A stretch of DNA of 64,000 nt from CAJQPP01 sp963793465 (GTDB taxonomy: Bacteria > Planctomycetota > Planctomycetia > Pirellulales > Pirellulaceae): NCBI GenBank assembly GCA_963793465.1, contig CAWCAJ010000006.1:124001-188000 (forward strand), read 5' to 3'. Positions within the stretch are counted from its first letter, which is position 1. Each line of letters starts with the position of its first letter. The notes under the pieces are model-generated. The model ran no database searches. It was not told the origin of the DNA and worked only from the letters and a program-made list of their open reading frames with translations. Made by a program: the position numbers and the translations under genes. This document shows, piece by piece, positions 8,815 to 19,273 of the stretch.

Positions 8815-10620
8815 TTATCGATCGTCGTCTGGAGAAACGGGTACGGCCAGATTGAAATACCCGATCATCATCTCTTCCCAGGTCTGGTCTCCCCAGCGGA
8901 CCGTTGCCGCGGCATCGGGATTGGCAAGGTTGTTGTCTGAGTTGTCAAAATGCGCCTGGCAGCGGATGACGGTTCCCGCAGGCAACGCCTTGGGTGTGCC
9001 CAACAGGTACGCATTCTGCCAATTGAAGTCGTAGGTCGGGACGTCCAGCAGCACTTCCGGGTCGGAATCGGGATACACCGCGGTATACCGAAATGACTTG
9101 CCGCGTAAATGCATGTGGGGAAACAGCGACAACAATTCGCCGCCTTCCAGGGAATCGGTTTTGGCGGCGACAGGGTGGTTCTCGGCACCCGCGGGTATCT
9201 CGAATCGGGTATTGGCCGCTTTCAGTGTCAGGACCCGGTGTGTGACGGATGCCGGGTCAATGAACTTCAGTCCGATGGAACTGATGTCTTCCGTGGCGGT
9301 TCCATTGGGTGTGTAGTGCAACTGAAACACCAGCTTGGATCCGGCAGGTACAAATTTGGCGTAACCGGGGGGCAGGATCATGGGAGGTGAGCCGGGTGCC
9401 GAGGCCGCAATCCAATCCGATTGCACCTGTTCATGGATGCCGCCTCGCTGTCTCGCAAAATCCCCCTCACCGAGTACACCCACGATGATGTGATGAATCA
9501 CGGCTCGATTGCCAGCTCGGCATTCTGCGGCACAAATCCACTTGTCCTCCTGGAAACCGGGATCGACCTTGAAATGCTCGTATTCCACCGTTCCTGTCGC
9601 CGGTACCTGGTAGGGATTTTGGCTCATCGGGATTACCAGGTCCGGTTGCCCGATCTGCCAGCCCTCGGTGTAGCTGACAGCGCCCGGCAAGTCGGCAAGG
9701 TCACCTTCCGGAGCACCGGCCGCCACCCACTGATTGATGATTTCAATTTCGTCTTCGCTCAACCGGCAATCATTGCTGAAAGTGCCGTAAGCGGGGTTGG
9801 CGTGCCAGGGGGGCATCCGTCGTTCGTTCACGACCTCCTGAATCATGCCCGCCCAGCCCACAACTTCGTCGTATTCCAGCAACGGAAAAGGACCAATTTC
9901 ACCCGGCCGATGACAGGTGGCGCAGTTCTTCTGCATGATGCGACTGACCTGGTTGCTGTAGGTAATCGCCTGACCGGTAGGGGACTCCGTGGATTGGAAC
10001 AGACGGCCAATGATGCAACCCGCCGGCTCCACATAACCCAGGGACACAGGTTGCTGCTGCAAGGTTTCCTGAATGGCATCTGCCAGAAAACGCGTGACCA
10101 CATCGGGCCGTTGCCGGCCATAGGTGAATTGGTCGTCGATGCGACCCTGGTAGACCACGGTTTGATCGCGATCCAGCAGAAAGACCTCCGGTGTCCGTTG
10201 CGCTCCGAATTCATCGGCCAGTTGGTTGCCTGCATCTTTCAGAATCGGGATCTGCCAGTCAAACGTGCGGGCGAAATGCTGCAATTCCGCCAGTGAATCC
10301 TGTTGGTTGGAGTTGATGGCCAGCCAGCGAACACCGCGGTTGGCAAATTCGGATCGCAACTCCTTCAAGCGGGGTACGTACTGTCTCACCAGGGGGCACT
10401 CCCAGCCCAGAAACACGACGACCGTCAACGTGGCATCGTCTGCGAACAGCGAATGCTGCGTTCCATGGATGTCGCGGACTTGGCTATTGGCGATGCGGAC
10501 ACCCAGCGAATGGTTCGCCGATTTCGGTGAATCCTGGGTCTGCCCCAGGCAAGTGGATGCCCAGACCAACGTTACGGCAATCACGACACAAGAAAAATTC
10601 CATCGGCCGGTTATCGTCAT
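8815..10620 (-). CDS. Secreted redoxin / cytochrome c / copper-monooxygenase-like protein
   Basis: 601 residues with a signal peptide (to about residue 26). Domain order: a thioredoxin-like redoxin/AhpC-TSA domain (about residues 40-190) with one CPLVRQY cysteine and no CxxC; a c-type haem site CATCHRPGE (about 229-237), with MPPWHA downstream as a plausible region for the distal ligand; then a C-terminal beta-sandwich region (about 330-600) resembling the PHM-type copper type II monooxygenase fold, with HHI, QLHYTPNG and HMHLRGKS histidine groups. This three-part architecture recurs in planctomycetes. The substrate is unknown; a periplasmic oxidation using haem and copper is inferred. Stands alone, with an intergenic region on both sides. 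Confidence 0.8.
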   Translation of the reverse strand: MTITGRWNFSCVVIAVTLVWASTCLGQTQDSPKSANHSLGVRIANSQVRDIHGTQHSLFADDATLTVVVFLGWECPLVRQYVPRLKELRSEFANRGVRWLAINSNQQDSLAELQHFARTFDWQIPILKDAGNQLADEFGAQRTPEVFLLDRDQTVVYQGRIDDQFTYGRQRPDVVTRFLADAIQETLQQQPVSLGYVEPAGCIIGRLFQSTESPTGQAITYSNQVSRIMQKNCATCHRPGEIGPFPLLEYDEVVGWAGMIQEVVNERRMPPWHANPAYGTFSNDCRLSEDEIEIINQWVAAGAPEGDLADLPGAVSYTEGWQIGQPDLVIPMSQNPYQVPATGTVEYEHFKVDPGFQEDKWICAAECRAGNRAVIHHIIVGVLGEGDFARQRGGIHEQVQSDWIAASAPGSPPMILPPGYAKFVPAGSKLVFQLHYTPNGTATEDISSIGLKFIDPASVTHRVLTLKAANTRFEIPAGAENHPVAAKTDSLEGGELLSLFPHMHLRGKSFRYTAVYPDSDPEVLLDVPTYDFNWQNAYLLGTPKALPAGTVIRCQAHFDNSDNNLANPDAAATVRWGDQTWEEMMIGYFNLAVPVSPDDDR

Positions 10621-10746
10621 GGTTGTTTGCTGCCTCGTTTAGAACGCAAGTGTGGAGCGGGAATCCTCGCCACCCCCATTGTATACAAAGCCTCGTCCTG
10701 CGAGGCCAGTGCGAATGGTCCCTGTCAGATGCCTTCGCCGTTGGCA

Positions 10747-12179
10747 TCAAGGCGTGTTGCCCCGAAATTCCGGATTCAGTGTGGTGGGTACCGGAGCTCC
10801 GACACGGGCCCGCCACTGCGTCAGTTCGGCGGACATTTTTTGCACTCGCTGCGGATCCTGGTTGGCCAGATTGTTGGCCTCGGCAATATCCGTGGACAAA
10901 TCGTAGAGCTGGAAGCTCCGGTCCTCGAACGTCTCAATCAACTTCCAGGTTCCGCTCCGGATGATTCCAAAGGGACGAGCGCGAAAGTGCGGATCGGGTG
11001 CCCCGGGATAGTCCTTGCCTTCCAGGTAGGCCGGGAAATGCCAGAACAGGGAGCGGTCGATTTGATTCACGCGGCCCTGCCACAGTGGCAGCAGGTCGAC
11101 GCCATCCAAAGGTTGCTGGGCCGGCGGATCGGCGCCCAGCAGGACTCGAAAGGTTTCAAAGAAATCAACGCCATGCACCGGCACGTCGCATTGGGAACCG
11201 GCCGCGATCTGTTGTGGCCAGCAAACGCACAGGGGAACCCGAATCCCGCCTTCGTAGGCCATTCCCTTGCCGCCGCGTAGCGGTTCCGCACGGGTGATCC
11301 GGGCATGCCCCCCATTGTCGGAATAGAAAATCACCAGCGTGTTTTCCTGTAACGACAACTCGGCCAAAGTCTGCACGATCCGGTCGACCGATTGATCCAC
11401 GCTCTCCACCATAGCGGCATATTGGGCATCAAAGCCCTCGACCTGGGCTGCCCCGCGGTACTTGTTCACCAGGGATGGCTTGGCCTGGATAGGCGTGTGC
11501 ACGGCGTAATGGGATAGAAACAGAAACAGTGGTTGGTCTTGGTTGCGCGCAGAAACTGCACCGCTTCCTCGGTCAAACGATCGGTCAGGTATTCTGCATC
11601 GGACGCCTCGGAATCCGCCGGGTGCGGATCGGGCAGTTGAGGGTTCTGATAAGGACTGAAGTGGCCACCCCGGGGGCTGCCAGTTTGGTTGCCGGCCACG
11701 TTTATCTCAAACCCCTGTTCCGTCGGCCCGGCTTGACCCGGTTTCCCCAAATGCCATTTGCCGACGTAAGCGGTGCGGTAACCGGCCTGCTGAAACAACT
11801 CACCCAAGGTCGTGATGTCCGTGGAAAGCACCGTCTGGTTTTTAACAGGGATGAGTTTGCGTTGTTGGGAGGGGCCACGGCTGGCACGGTTTACGGTGTA
11901 AATCCCGTGCCGCGGTGTGTACTGGCCGCTCATCAGACAGGCCCGGGAAGGTGCACAATTGGGTGCCGCCGCATAGGCCTGCCGAAAGATCATGCCCCGC
12001 TGGGCAAGTCCATCGATCGCCGGAGTGGCGTAATGAGTGCCACCCAGGAACCCCACATCACGATATCCCAGGTCGTCAATATAGAGGAACACCACGTTCG
12101 GCGGCTGGGCCTCGAGCGGCAGCCACGCCGTCGGCCAAACCAGCAGCAGGATCCAGGGCGTAAACTTGAACGGTTTCAT
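10747..12179 (-). pseudogene. Formylglycine-dependent sulfatase, split by one frameshift
   Basis: Two overlapping reading frames together make one sulfatase of about 475 residues. The N-terminal part (from 12179) has a signal peptide, the metal-binding FLYIDDLGYRDVG and the sulfatase signature CAPSR with Cys75 as formylglycine precursor, followed by YVGKWHLGK. The C-terminal part (ending 10747) has YSDNGGHARITR, LRGGKGMAYEGGIRVP and a typical tail. Homology passes from one frame to the other at about 11538, where one base is missing (reading ATK-D-QPLFLFLSHYAVHTP when restored). Planctomycetes use such enzymes on sulfated polysaccharides. All visible catalytic residues are intact, so sequencing error is as likely as true inactivation. 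Confidence 0.85.
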
Positions 12180-12448
12180 CAGCTGGCTACCCCGGCAGAT
12201 GGGTAAAAGGAGTTTCGAGAGATCCTGCTATCTTGCCACGAGACGACGCGTCTGGCTATCGTTTGCCCCACGACGGTGTCCGCCAGCCCCGGAAAATCGA
12301 GGGGAAGCCAGCCCGGGGGCCGATCCCAGCTGCTGGTTGTTTGACCCCACAGGAACCTCCGGTAAAATCCTGATCTGGGGTCGCGGGGGCGAAATCGGCC
12401 GGCGACGCAGATTCAATCATCAGGTGCAAAAAGTTAGGTGGTATCAGT

Positions 12449-12772
12449 ATGGCGCATGAATTAACCGAAGACACGTTTGACGACGTGGTGCTGCAATCCC
12501 AGACCCCCGTTCTGGTTGATTTTTGGGCACCTACGTGCGGTCCCTGCCGAAAACTGGGTCCAGTGATCGACAAGCTATCCCAAGACAATGATGGCAAGGC
12601 CAAAGTCGTCAAGGTGGACGTCAATCAAAATATGTCCCTGGCGGCAAAGTATGGTGTCACCATGTTGCCAACGCTGTTGGTGTTCAAGGGGGGCGAAGTC
12701 GTGGAAACGCAAGTGGGGCTGGTGCCAGCACCCAAGTTGCAAGAGATGATCGACGCCCATGTGACGACCTGA
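12449..12772 (+). CDS. trxA: Thioredoxin
   Basis: 107 residues, normal thioredoxin length, no signal peptide, so cytoplasmic. The active site is CGPCR within FWAPTCGPCRKLGP; the residue before CGPC is Thr where Trp is usual. The cis-Pro loop VTMLPTLLVFKGGE is intact. It reduces protein disulfides with electrons from thioredoxin reductase. The ATG at 12449 follows a weak ribosome site (TTAGGTGG). A strong intrinsic terminator follows 55 bases after the stop, so it is probably monocistronic. Confidence 0.93.
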   Translation: MAHELTEDTFDDVVLQSQTPVLVDFWAPTCGPCRKLGPVIDKLSQDNDGKAKVVKVDVNQNMSLAAKYGVTMLPTLLVFKGGEVVETQVGLVPAPKLQEMIDAHVTT

Positions 12773-12827
12773 CGGTCCCCCCTGTTCCGCTCAACGGTCG
12801 CTTTGAACTGAACCGCAAACGATCGCC

Positions 12828-12866
12828 AGCCGTAAACCCTGCATCGGGGTTTGCGGCTCCTTTTTT
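12828..12866 (+). terminator. Rho-independent terminator after trxA
   Basis: A 12-base-pair stem (12828-12839 with 12847-12858, AGCCGTAAACCC against GGGTTTGCGGCT, one G-T pair) with a seven-base loop is followed by CC and six Ts. It is the clearest intrinsic terminator in the window and isolates trxA from the cyclophilin gene. Confidence 0.88.
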
Positions 12867-12930
12867 GTTTGACAGAATAGCCATGATTCGCTGCCTTTCC
12901 ATGAACACAGGTAGTTACAGGAGACAAAAC

Positions 12931-13542
12931 ATGAAGCGACTGAAGAACACCCATCTTAATTTCGGCGTCGGGACGGCCGTGGTCTGTTGTTTGCTGACGT
13001 CCCTGGTTTCTGCCCAGACGAATGTCAAGGAAGTCGCCGTGATCACAACGGATCACGGTGAAATGCTGATCGAGATGTGGCCCGATGTGGCCCCCAAAAC
13101 GGTCGAAAATTTCAAGAAGCTGGCTGGGGCAGAATTTTATGATGGCCAGGCATTTCACCGCATCATGGACGGGTTCATGATCCAGGGTGGTGACCCTTTG
13201 ACCAAGAACCCGGAAGAGAAAGCCAATTGGGGTACGGGTGGACCCGGCTACAAGATCCAAGCCGAATTCAATAATCGGAAACATGTCCGCGGCGTGATTT
13301 CGATGGCGCGTAGCGCGGATCCCGATTCGGCGGGCTCCCAGTTTTTCATCTGTCTTGCCGATGTACCGCAACTGGACGGTGCGTACACTGCCTTTGGCAG
13401 GTTGGTGGCCGGTAATGAGGTGCTGGAAAAGCTGGCCAAAGTGCCGACGCAAGCCTCGCCAACTGGGGAACTCAGCAGTCCGGTGGAACGGACCGGTATC
13501 CAGAGCATTCGGTTTGAGCAACGGGAAGTCGCTCGGCAATAG
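12931..13542 (+). CDS. Secreted cyclophilin-type peptidyl-prolyl isomerase
   Basis: 203 residues. An N-terminal signal peptide (MKRLKNTH then a hydrophobic stretch ending VSAQ) precedes a cyclophilin domain (about residues 33-195). Conserved segments are FYDGQAFHRIMDGFMIQGGDP with the catalytic Arg, GVISMARSADPDSAGSQFFICL and AYTAFGRLV. It catalyses proline cis-trans isomerisation in folding of exported proteins. The ATG at 12931 was preferred over an upstream in-frame alternative because it follows a good ribosome site (CAGGAGA) and begins the signal peptide. It converges with ptsI and sits just after the trxA terminator. Confidence 0.9.
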   Translation: MKRLKNTHLNFGVGTAVVCCLLTSLVSAQTNVKEVAVITTDHGEMLIEMWPDVAPKTVENFKKLAGAEFYDGQAFHRIMDGFMIQGGDPLTKNPEEKANWGTGGPGYKIQAEFNNRKHVRGVISMARSADPDSAGSQFFICLADVPQLDGAYTAFGRLVAGNEVLEKLAKVPTQASPTGELSSPVERTGIQSIRFEQREVARQ

Positions 13543-13565
13543 GGCCGCACACCGAGGTCAGACGA

Positions 13566-15332
13566 CTAGGAGGGGGTGTCCAGCATCGCCAGATGCGGAG
13601 CCAGTTCCCGCAACTTGTCGGTCATGTGGCGTTTCACCTGGGCGGTGGTCTTGTATTTGAGAACCCGTCGAAAAACCTCTTCCGCTTCGGCGACCGAAAT
13701 GCGGCTGGCCAGTTGTTTGATGGATGGCACAAAAGCCGGGCTCATGCTGAAGTTTCTCAGTCCCATCCCCAGCAGCAGCAAAAAGGACTTGGGTTGGCCG
13801 GCCATTTCGCCGCAGACGGTGACGGGTTTGTGGGCCGCCTGGCAGGCGGTGATCACGGAATACAGTACTTGCAGCACCGCTGGCGAAAGGGGCTGGCAGA
13901 GGTGGCTGACCTTGGGGTTGTCGCGGTCGGCGGCCATCAGGTACTGCACCAGATCATTGGATCCGATCGAAACGAAGTCCACAATTTCCAACATCGAGCG
14001 AATGGTGACCGCGGCCGCCGGGACTTCCAGCATCATGCCCATGGGTACACGGCATCCTGCCAGTCCCTGTTCCGCCAGCGACTTGTAGCATCGCCGCACC
14101 ATGCCCCGCAGCCGTCGCAATTCTTCCACAGTAGTGACCATGGGAAACATCATCCGCACCTTGCTACCGGGCGAATCGGTGGCGGCGCGAATGATGGCGC
14201 GAATCTGCGTATTGAAAAATTCCGGATGCTCAAACGACAGCCGAATGCTCCGCCAACCCATGAAGGGGTTGGCTTCCTGGTGATGATGACCCAGATAGGG
14301 AACCGTCTTGTCACCGCCGATGTCCAGCGTGCGAATCGTGACTTTCTGCTGGGGGCTGGCGGCAATGATCGCTTTGTAGGTCTCGTACTGTTCGTTTTCG
14401 TCCGGCACGTCGGGATGGGTCAGGTACAGATACTCCGTTCGATACAACCCGATACCGGAGGCACCCATGGCGGCGGAGGCAATGGCATCCGCCTCGCCAT
14501 TGATGTTGGCCTGCAAGTCAAGCAACTGACCGTTGCGGGTCACGGCCGGCTGATCCCGGTTTTCGGCCAATTGGTCTTTGAGATCGAAAAACTCACGCTC
14601 CAATTTGCGAAACGCCGCCAGGGTTTCCGCGTCCGGGTTGACCACGACATGTCCATCCCGGCCATCCACGATGATTGTGTCACCGGTTTTGACGATTCGC
14701 ATCAAACGGTTGACACCGCACACGGCCGGGATACCGCGGGAACGAGCGATGATGGCCGCGTGGCTGGTTTGACTGCCGGCCTGGGTGGCAATCCCCTGGA
14801 CCTCAATATCCCCCAACGCTACCGCCTGGCTGGGTAGCAACTCGTCGGCCACCACAATCAGCGGTCCTTTGAGCACCTGCTGCTGTTTTTCGGGGCGTAA
14901 TACGTCCGACATATGGCCACTCAGGCGGATCACGACGTCTCGCACATCGTTCAGTCGTTCCCGCAGGTAGGCGTCCTGGGTGCGGGTGAAAAGCTCCGTG
15001 TATTCCCCCAGCAGGCGGTGCAGGGCGGCGGCGGCCGTCAGGCGTTCTTCCACGATCCAGCCGCGGATCTTCTGGGTGAACGCGGCGTCTCGCAGGATTG
15101 ACTGGTGCACGGCAAAGATGGAGGCCTCCTCATGGCCCACCTGGGCCTCCACTTTTCTTTCCAGAGCGCGCAGATCGGCCGTCGAACGGTCTCGAGCCGT
15201 TTCGTAGCGGGCCAATTCGGCGGTCACCTCGGAGTCCTCCAGTCGTTTGGTGCCCGGGTTCACGAAGATCTCGTGAATCACATAGGCTGTCCCAATGGCG
15301 ACTCCGGGAGATACTGCTATTCCTTTACGCAT
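13566..15332 (-). CDS. ptsI: Phosphoenolpyruvate-protein phosphotransferase (PTS enzyme I)
   Basis: 588 residues, within the usual length for enzyme I. It autophosphorylates from PEP and passes phosphate to HPr. The phosphorylatable His lies in GSQTSHAAIIAR (about residue 190; the usual GGRTSH has changed to GSQTSH). The PEP-binding half has GIGLYRTEYLYL, RTLDIGGDK, NPFMGWRSIRL and the catalytic Cys in VTVCGEMAGQ. There is no N-terminal GAF domain, so it is not the long nitrogen-type PtsP. No HPr or EII gene is adjacent, so it may serve a regulatory PTS or a distant HPr. The fab cassette is transcribed divergently. Confidence 0.93.
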   Translation of the reverse strand: MRKGIAVSPGVAIGTAYVIHEIFVNPGTKRLEDSEVTAELARYETARDRSTADLRALERKVEAQVGHEEASIFAVHQSILRDAAFTQKIRGWIVEERLTAAAALHRLLGEYTELFTRTQDAYLRERLNDVRDVVIRLSGHMSDVLRPEKQQQVLKGPLIVVADELLPSQAVALGDIEVQGIATQAGSQTSHAAIIARSRGIPAVCGVNRLMRIVKTGDTIIVDGRDGHVVVNPDAETLAAFRKLEREFFDLKDQLAENRDQPAVTRNGQLLDLQANINGEADAIASAAMGASGIGLYRTEYLYLTHPDVPDENEQYETYKAIIAASPQQKVTIRTLDIGGDKTVPYLGHHHQEANPFMGWRSIRLSFEHPEFFNTQIRAIIRAATDSPGSKVRMMFPMVTTVEELRRLRGMVRRCYKSLAEQGLAGCRVPMGMMLEVPAAAVTIRSMLEIVDFVSIGSNDLVQYLMAADRDNPKVSHLCQPLSPAVLQVLYSVITACQAAHKPVTVCGEMAGQPKSFLLLLGMGLRNFSMSPAFVPSIKQLASRISVAEAEEVFRRVLKYKTTAQVKRHMTDKLRELAPHLAMLDTPS

Positions 15333-15688
15333 GGCCAGAATTTAGCAGTGCGGCAGAGTCTGTTCAAACCGCTACCAGCAAGCCACCCCTTTTATTGCCA
15401 AATCGAGGGTCCCAGCCGAGTTACGCGGCTCCCGCTGCGGTGGCTGGGCGGGGAGTCAAAAGAGTCGACAGCACGTCATTGAGGGTCGGTGAACGGATTG
15501 TTATATTGGGCAAGCTGCAAATTGGCAAATTGCGACTGGGCAGCCGGCGACTCGATAAATAACGACTGGATTCGCCGTCTGCCTCGGCGATCGGGTGGGT
15601 GTCGGCCCCGCTCCGGATTTGCCACGTGGCTTTCAGTGCTGGACTGAAATCCCACCCATCACCCTCAACTCAGCCTCAAGAAACCGGA
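15333..15688. other. Divergent intergenic region, ptsI / fatty-acid cassette
   Basis: A 356-base gap with no supported gene. It should hold promoters for ptsI leftwards and the FabZ-like gene rightwards. A CCCAGCC/GGCTGGG inverted repeat (15411-15417 with 15442-15448) and an AT-richer stretch near 15500 (TTGTTATATTGGGCAAG) are the only visible structure. No convincing promoter pair was found. Confidence 0.5.
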
Positions 15689-16222
15689 ATGCGTCTCTGT
15701 CAACTCGATCGAATTACGGAGCTGGTGCCTGGCGAAAAACTGGTGGCGATCAAGACCCTCAGTCTTTCGGAGGACTATTTGCAGGACCACTTTCCCCGAT
15801 TTCCCGTGATGCCGGGGGTGTTGATGCTGGAAGCCATGTTTCAGGCCGGTATGTGGTTGCTGTACGCCACCGATCATTTCCGCTACTCGTCGGTGGTTTT
15901 GGCGGAATCGAAACAGGTCAAATTTGGCGATTTCGTTGAGCCCGGATCGCAATTGCAGGTGATGGCCAACTGGAAAACACGGGATGGTGAGCGAGTGGTG
16001 ATGGAAACCCAGGGGCTGACCAAAGGAAACATCGCGGTCAAGGGAAAGTTGATCCTGGAGCAGTTTGACCTGGCTCCGCGAGGTTTGGCGGCGGCGGAGG
16101 TCGACGAATACCTGAAACAGGAGCGATTCAAGCAATTTCGGCGTTTGCAAGATCCAAGAAACCCCTACAATTTACCTTTTGCCAAAACCGAAAAGTCCCC
16201 TGTAAATGGCCAGGCCGGATAA
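15689..16222 (+). CDS. FabZ-like 3-hydroxyacyl-ACP dehydratase
   Basis: 177 residues with a hotdog fold. The active-site segment DHFPRFPVMPGVLMLEAM places the catalytic His at residue 34 and Glu at residue 48, the same 14-residue spacing as in E. coli FabZ. It would dehydrate 3-hydroxyacyl-ACP in fatty acid elongation. The ATG at 15689 was chosen because homology starts at MRLCQLDRITELVPGE; earlier in-frame codons look non-coding. The C-terminal 40 residues are longer than in classical FabZ. It heads a four-gene run with an ACP, a second hotdog protein and a FabF-type synthase, which suggests a dedicated lipid pathway rather than the core FAS set. Confidence 0.88.
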   Translation: MRLCQLDRITELVPGEKLVAIKTLSLSEDYLQDHFPRFPVMPGVLMLEAMFQAGMWLLYATDHFRYSSVVLAESKQVKFGDFVEPGSQLQVMANWKTRDGERVVMETQGLTKGNIAVKGKLILEQFDLAPRGLAAAEVDEYLKQERFKQFRRLQDPRNPYNLPFAKTEKSPVNGQAG

Positions 16223-16345
16223 TCCTGCGTGCTTCGCTGGACCCCCCGCAACTCGGTGCCAAATACCGGTGAGACCCTTCAGACTTGTGGCCGCATGCCA
16301 GCCCCAGGTCGCTAATCACTACTGAAGAAAATTGGAGATTGATTC

Positions 16346-16735
16346 ATGCCAAGTAAAGATGAGGTTTTCGAAAAGGTTCGAGAAGCCTTGGTCGATGCGC
16401 TCGGGGTCGACGATGACGAAGTAACACCTGAAGCGACGATGGTTGGAGATCTCGGGGCAGAATCAATCGACTTTCTCGATATCGTATTCAAGTTGGAAAA
16501 AGGATTTGATATCCAGATTCCCCGGGATGAACTATTCCCGGACGACATTTTGACCAATGCCGAATTCGTGCAGGACGGCAAAGTCACCGATCAGGGTCTG
16601 GTCAAATTGAAGGATCGGATGCCCTTTGCCGATCTCAGCAAATTTGAGCAGAATCCGCTGGTGCAGAATTTCGGCAATCTGTTGACCGTGCAGGACCTGT
16701 GCAACTACGTCAGCAGCAAGGTTGGCGCCGCCTAG
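16346..16735 (+). CDS. Acyl carrier protein, long variant
   Basis: 129 residues against about 78 for a housekeeping ACP. Helix I and the phosphopantetheine site are normal: LGAESIDFLDIVF carries Ser40. After the helix II region (FDIQIPRDEL) there is an insertion of about 50 residues, rich in Asp, Leu and Phe (DDILTNAEFVQDG, KLKDRMPFADLSKFEQNP), before the final helix TVQDLCNYVSSKV. It carries acyl chains as a thioester for the flanking dehydratase and synthase. The insertion may give specificity for partner enzymes. The ATG at 16346 follows TTGGAGATTG, a reasonable ribosome site. It ends in TAG. Confidence 0.92.
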   Translation: MPSKDEVFEKVREALVDALGVDDDEVTPEATMVGDLGAESIDFLDIVFKLEKGFDIQIPRDELFPDDILTNAEFVQDGKVTDQGLVKLKDRMPFADLSKFEQNPLVQNFGNLLTVQDLCNYVSSKVGAA

Positions 16736-16967
16736 TGCCGCGTCGCAGCTAGAAATTGGGCAGCCCGGGGTTTCCCCGGTTACCCCGAGCACGTGACAAT
16801 GCACCGACACGGGATTGCCAGGAACGGCGACCGGTTCATCGGTTCGGGACGGATTCGACCGAGCGCACAATCGATAAGCGACCTGTTACCAAGGGGTAAG
16901 TGGTCGTTTTTCGTTTTCGGTGAATTACGAGTACGATAGTCAGTTCCAACAAACGGGTGAGACTGGG

Positions 16968-17519
16968 ATGCGGTGGTTTTGGATCGATCGATTTGAAGAA
17001 TTTGTGGCCGGCAGTCATGCCGTGGCCGTAAAGTGTGTGAGCCTCTCGGAAGAGCCCGTCGATGACTACAGCCCGGGTCGACCCTATTACCCGGCGTCGT
17101 TGATCGTGGAAGGGCTGGCGCAGACCGGCGGACTGTTGATCGCTCAACAGAGCGACTTCGTCAGCCGGGTGGTTCTGGCCAAGGTGACGCGGAGCGTGTT
17201 CCATTTCCAGGCTTGCCCGGGGGATACCTTGCGTTTGCGGGCCGAAATCGAAAATATGTCCGGTGGCGGCATTGCCAAAGGTACGGTGCATGTGGGTGAT
17301 CGTCTGCTGTGCGAGGCCGACCTGACCTTTGCCTTTCTGGACGATCGCTTCAAGGGCGTTCAACTGTTTGAACCGGACAAGTTCTGTCGCATGCTGCGTT
17401 GCCTGAAGTTGTTCGATGTTGGGGTCTATGCCGACGGGTCCGCGGTGCAAGTGCCACAACACATGTTGGATGCTGAAAAGAGTCGAGGACTTCTGCTGGA
17501 ATTGACCGCCAACCCTTAA
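16968..17519 (+). CDS. Hotdog-fold protein, FabZ/FabA-like but lacking the catalytic His
   Basis: 183 residues, co-linear with the FabZ-like protein two genes upstream. In the active-site segment DDYSPGRPYYPASLIVEG the catalytic His is Tyr34, while Glu48 is kept at the same spacing. It may be a non-catalytic partner in a mixed dehydratase complex, or have a different reaction. The ATG at 16968 (MRWFWIDRFEEFVAG) is preferred over the GTG at 16920, because the aligned N-terminus of the paralogue begins there and GGTGAG lies upstream. It sits between the ACP and the FabF-type synthase, 30 bases before the latter. Confidence 0.85.
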   Translation: MRWFWIDRFEEFVAGSHAVAVKCVSLSEEPVDDYSPGRPYYPASLIVEGLAQTGGLLIAQQSDFVSRVVLAKVTRSVFHFQACPGDTLRLRAEIENMSGGGIAKGTVHVGDRLLCEADLTFAFLDDRFKGVQLFEPDKFCRMLRCLKLFDVGVYADGSAVQVPQHMLDAEKSRGLLLELTANP

Positions 17520-17549
17520 GCTCATGCTTGGAATGATGGAGAACAATTG

Positions 17550-18848
<1,299 letters not shown>

Positions 18849-18952
18849 GTTGAGAGTCGGTCGGGACCGAGTGGTCGGGACCGAGCCCACCGCGACAGGT
18901 TCCCGGTTTGGATTGGATCGGGCTGGTGGCCTGACAAGGTTGATCGGTCGGT

Positions 18953-19137
18953 GTGCCACAGCTGGCCCTTGCCCAGCAAACGGGTGCCACAGCTGGCCTT
19001 TGGCTTAGCAGACGGGTGTCACTGCTGGCCTTTGCCTAGCAGACAGGTGCCACTGCTGGCTTGCCCAGCAGTGTGGTTGCCACAGCTGGCCTTTGGCTTA
19101 GCAAACGGGTGCCACTGCCGGCTTGCCCAGCAGTGTG
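18953..19137. repeat. Array of about 30-bp hairpin-forming repeats
   Basis: Six contiguous degenerate copies of a unit beginning GGTGCCACTGCTGGC, with two alternating subtypes. In the best copies CACTGCTGG and CCAGCAGTG flank TTGC or similar, giving a perfect nine-base-pair hairpin. The array lies in the 425-base gap after the FabF-type gene. There are no spacers, so it is not a CRISPR array. It resembles the multi-copy intergenic hairpin repeats of planctomycete genomes (from memory). The rest of the gap holds no gene. Confidence 0.85.
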
Positions 19138-19213
19138 GTTGCGAACCCAGCACAGTCTTTTTCCTTTCAGATCTGACAGACTGCTAAAGCGAGTTTCGTT
19201 TCGGTGTCGCCTA

Positions 19214-19238
19214 TTTTCCCGCAAGTTGCTCGGGAAAA
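19214..19238. terminator. Possible terminator hairpin
   Basis: TTTTCCCG (19214-19221) pairs with CGGGAAAA (19231-19238) around a nine-base loop. A/T at the stem base could serve either direction, especially the leftward gene ending at 19274. No extra T-run follows. Confidence 0.3.
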
Positions 19239-19273
19239 TGAGTGCCGCACAGGCTGCATGACCGTGCGCCTCG

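Noticed and set aside
18953..19137. CRISPR array
   Set aside because: Units are contiguous and degenerate with no unique spacers, and no cas genes are near.
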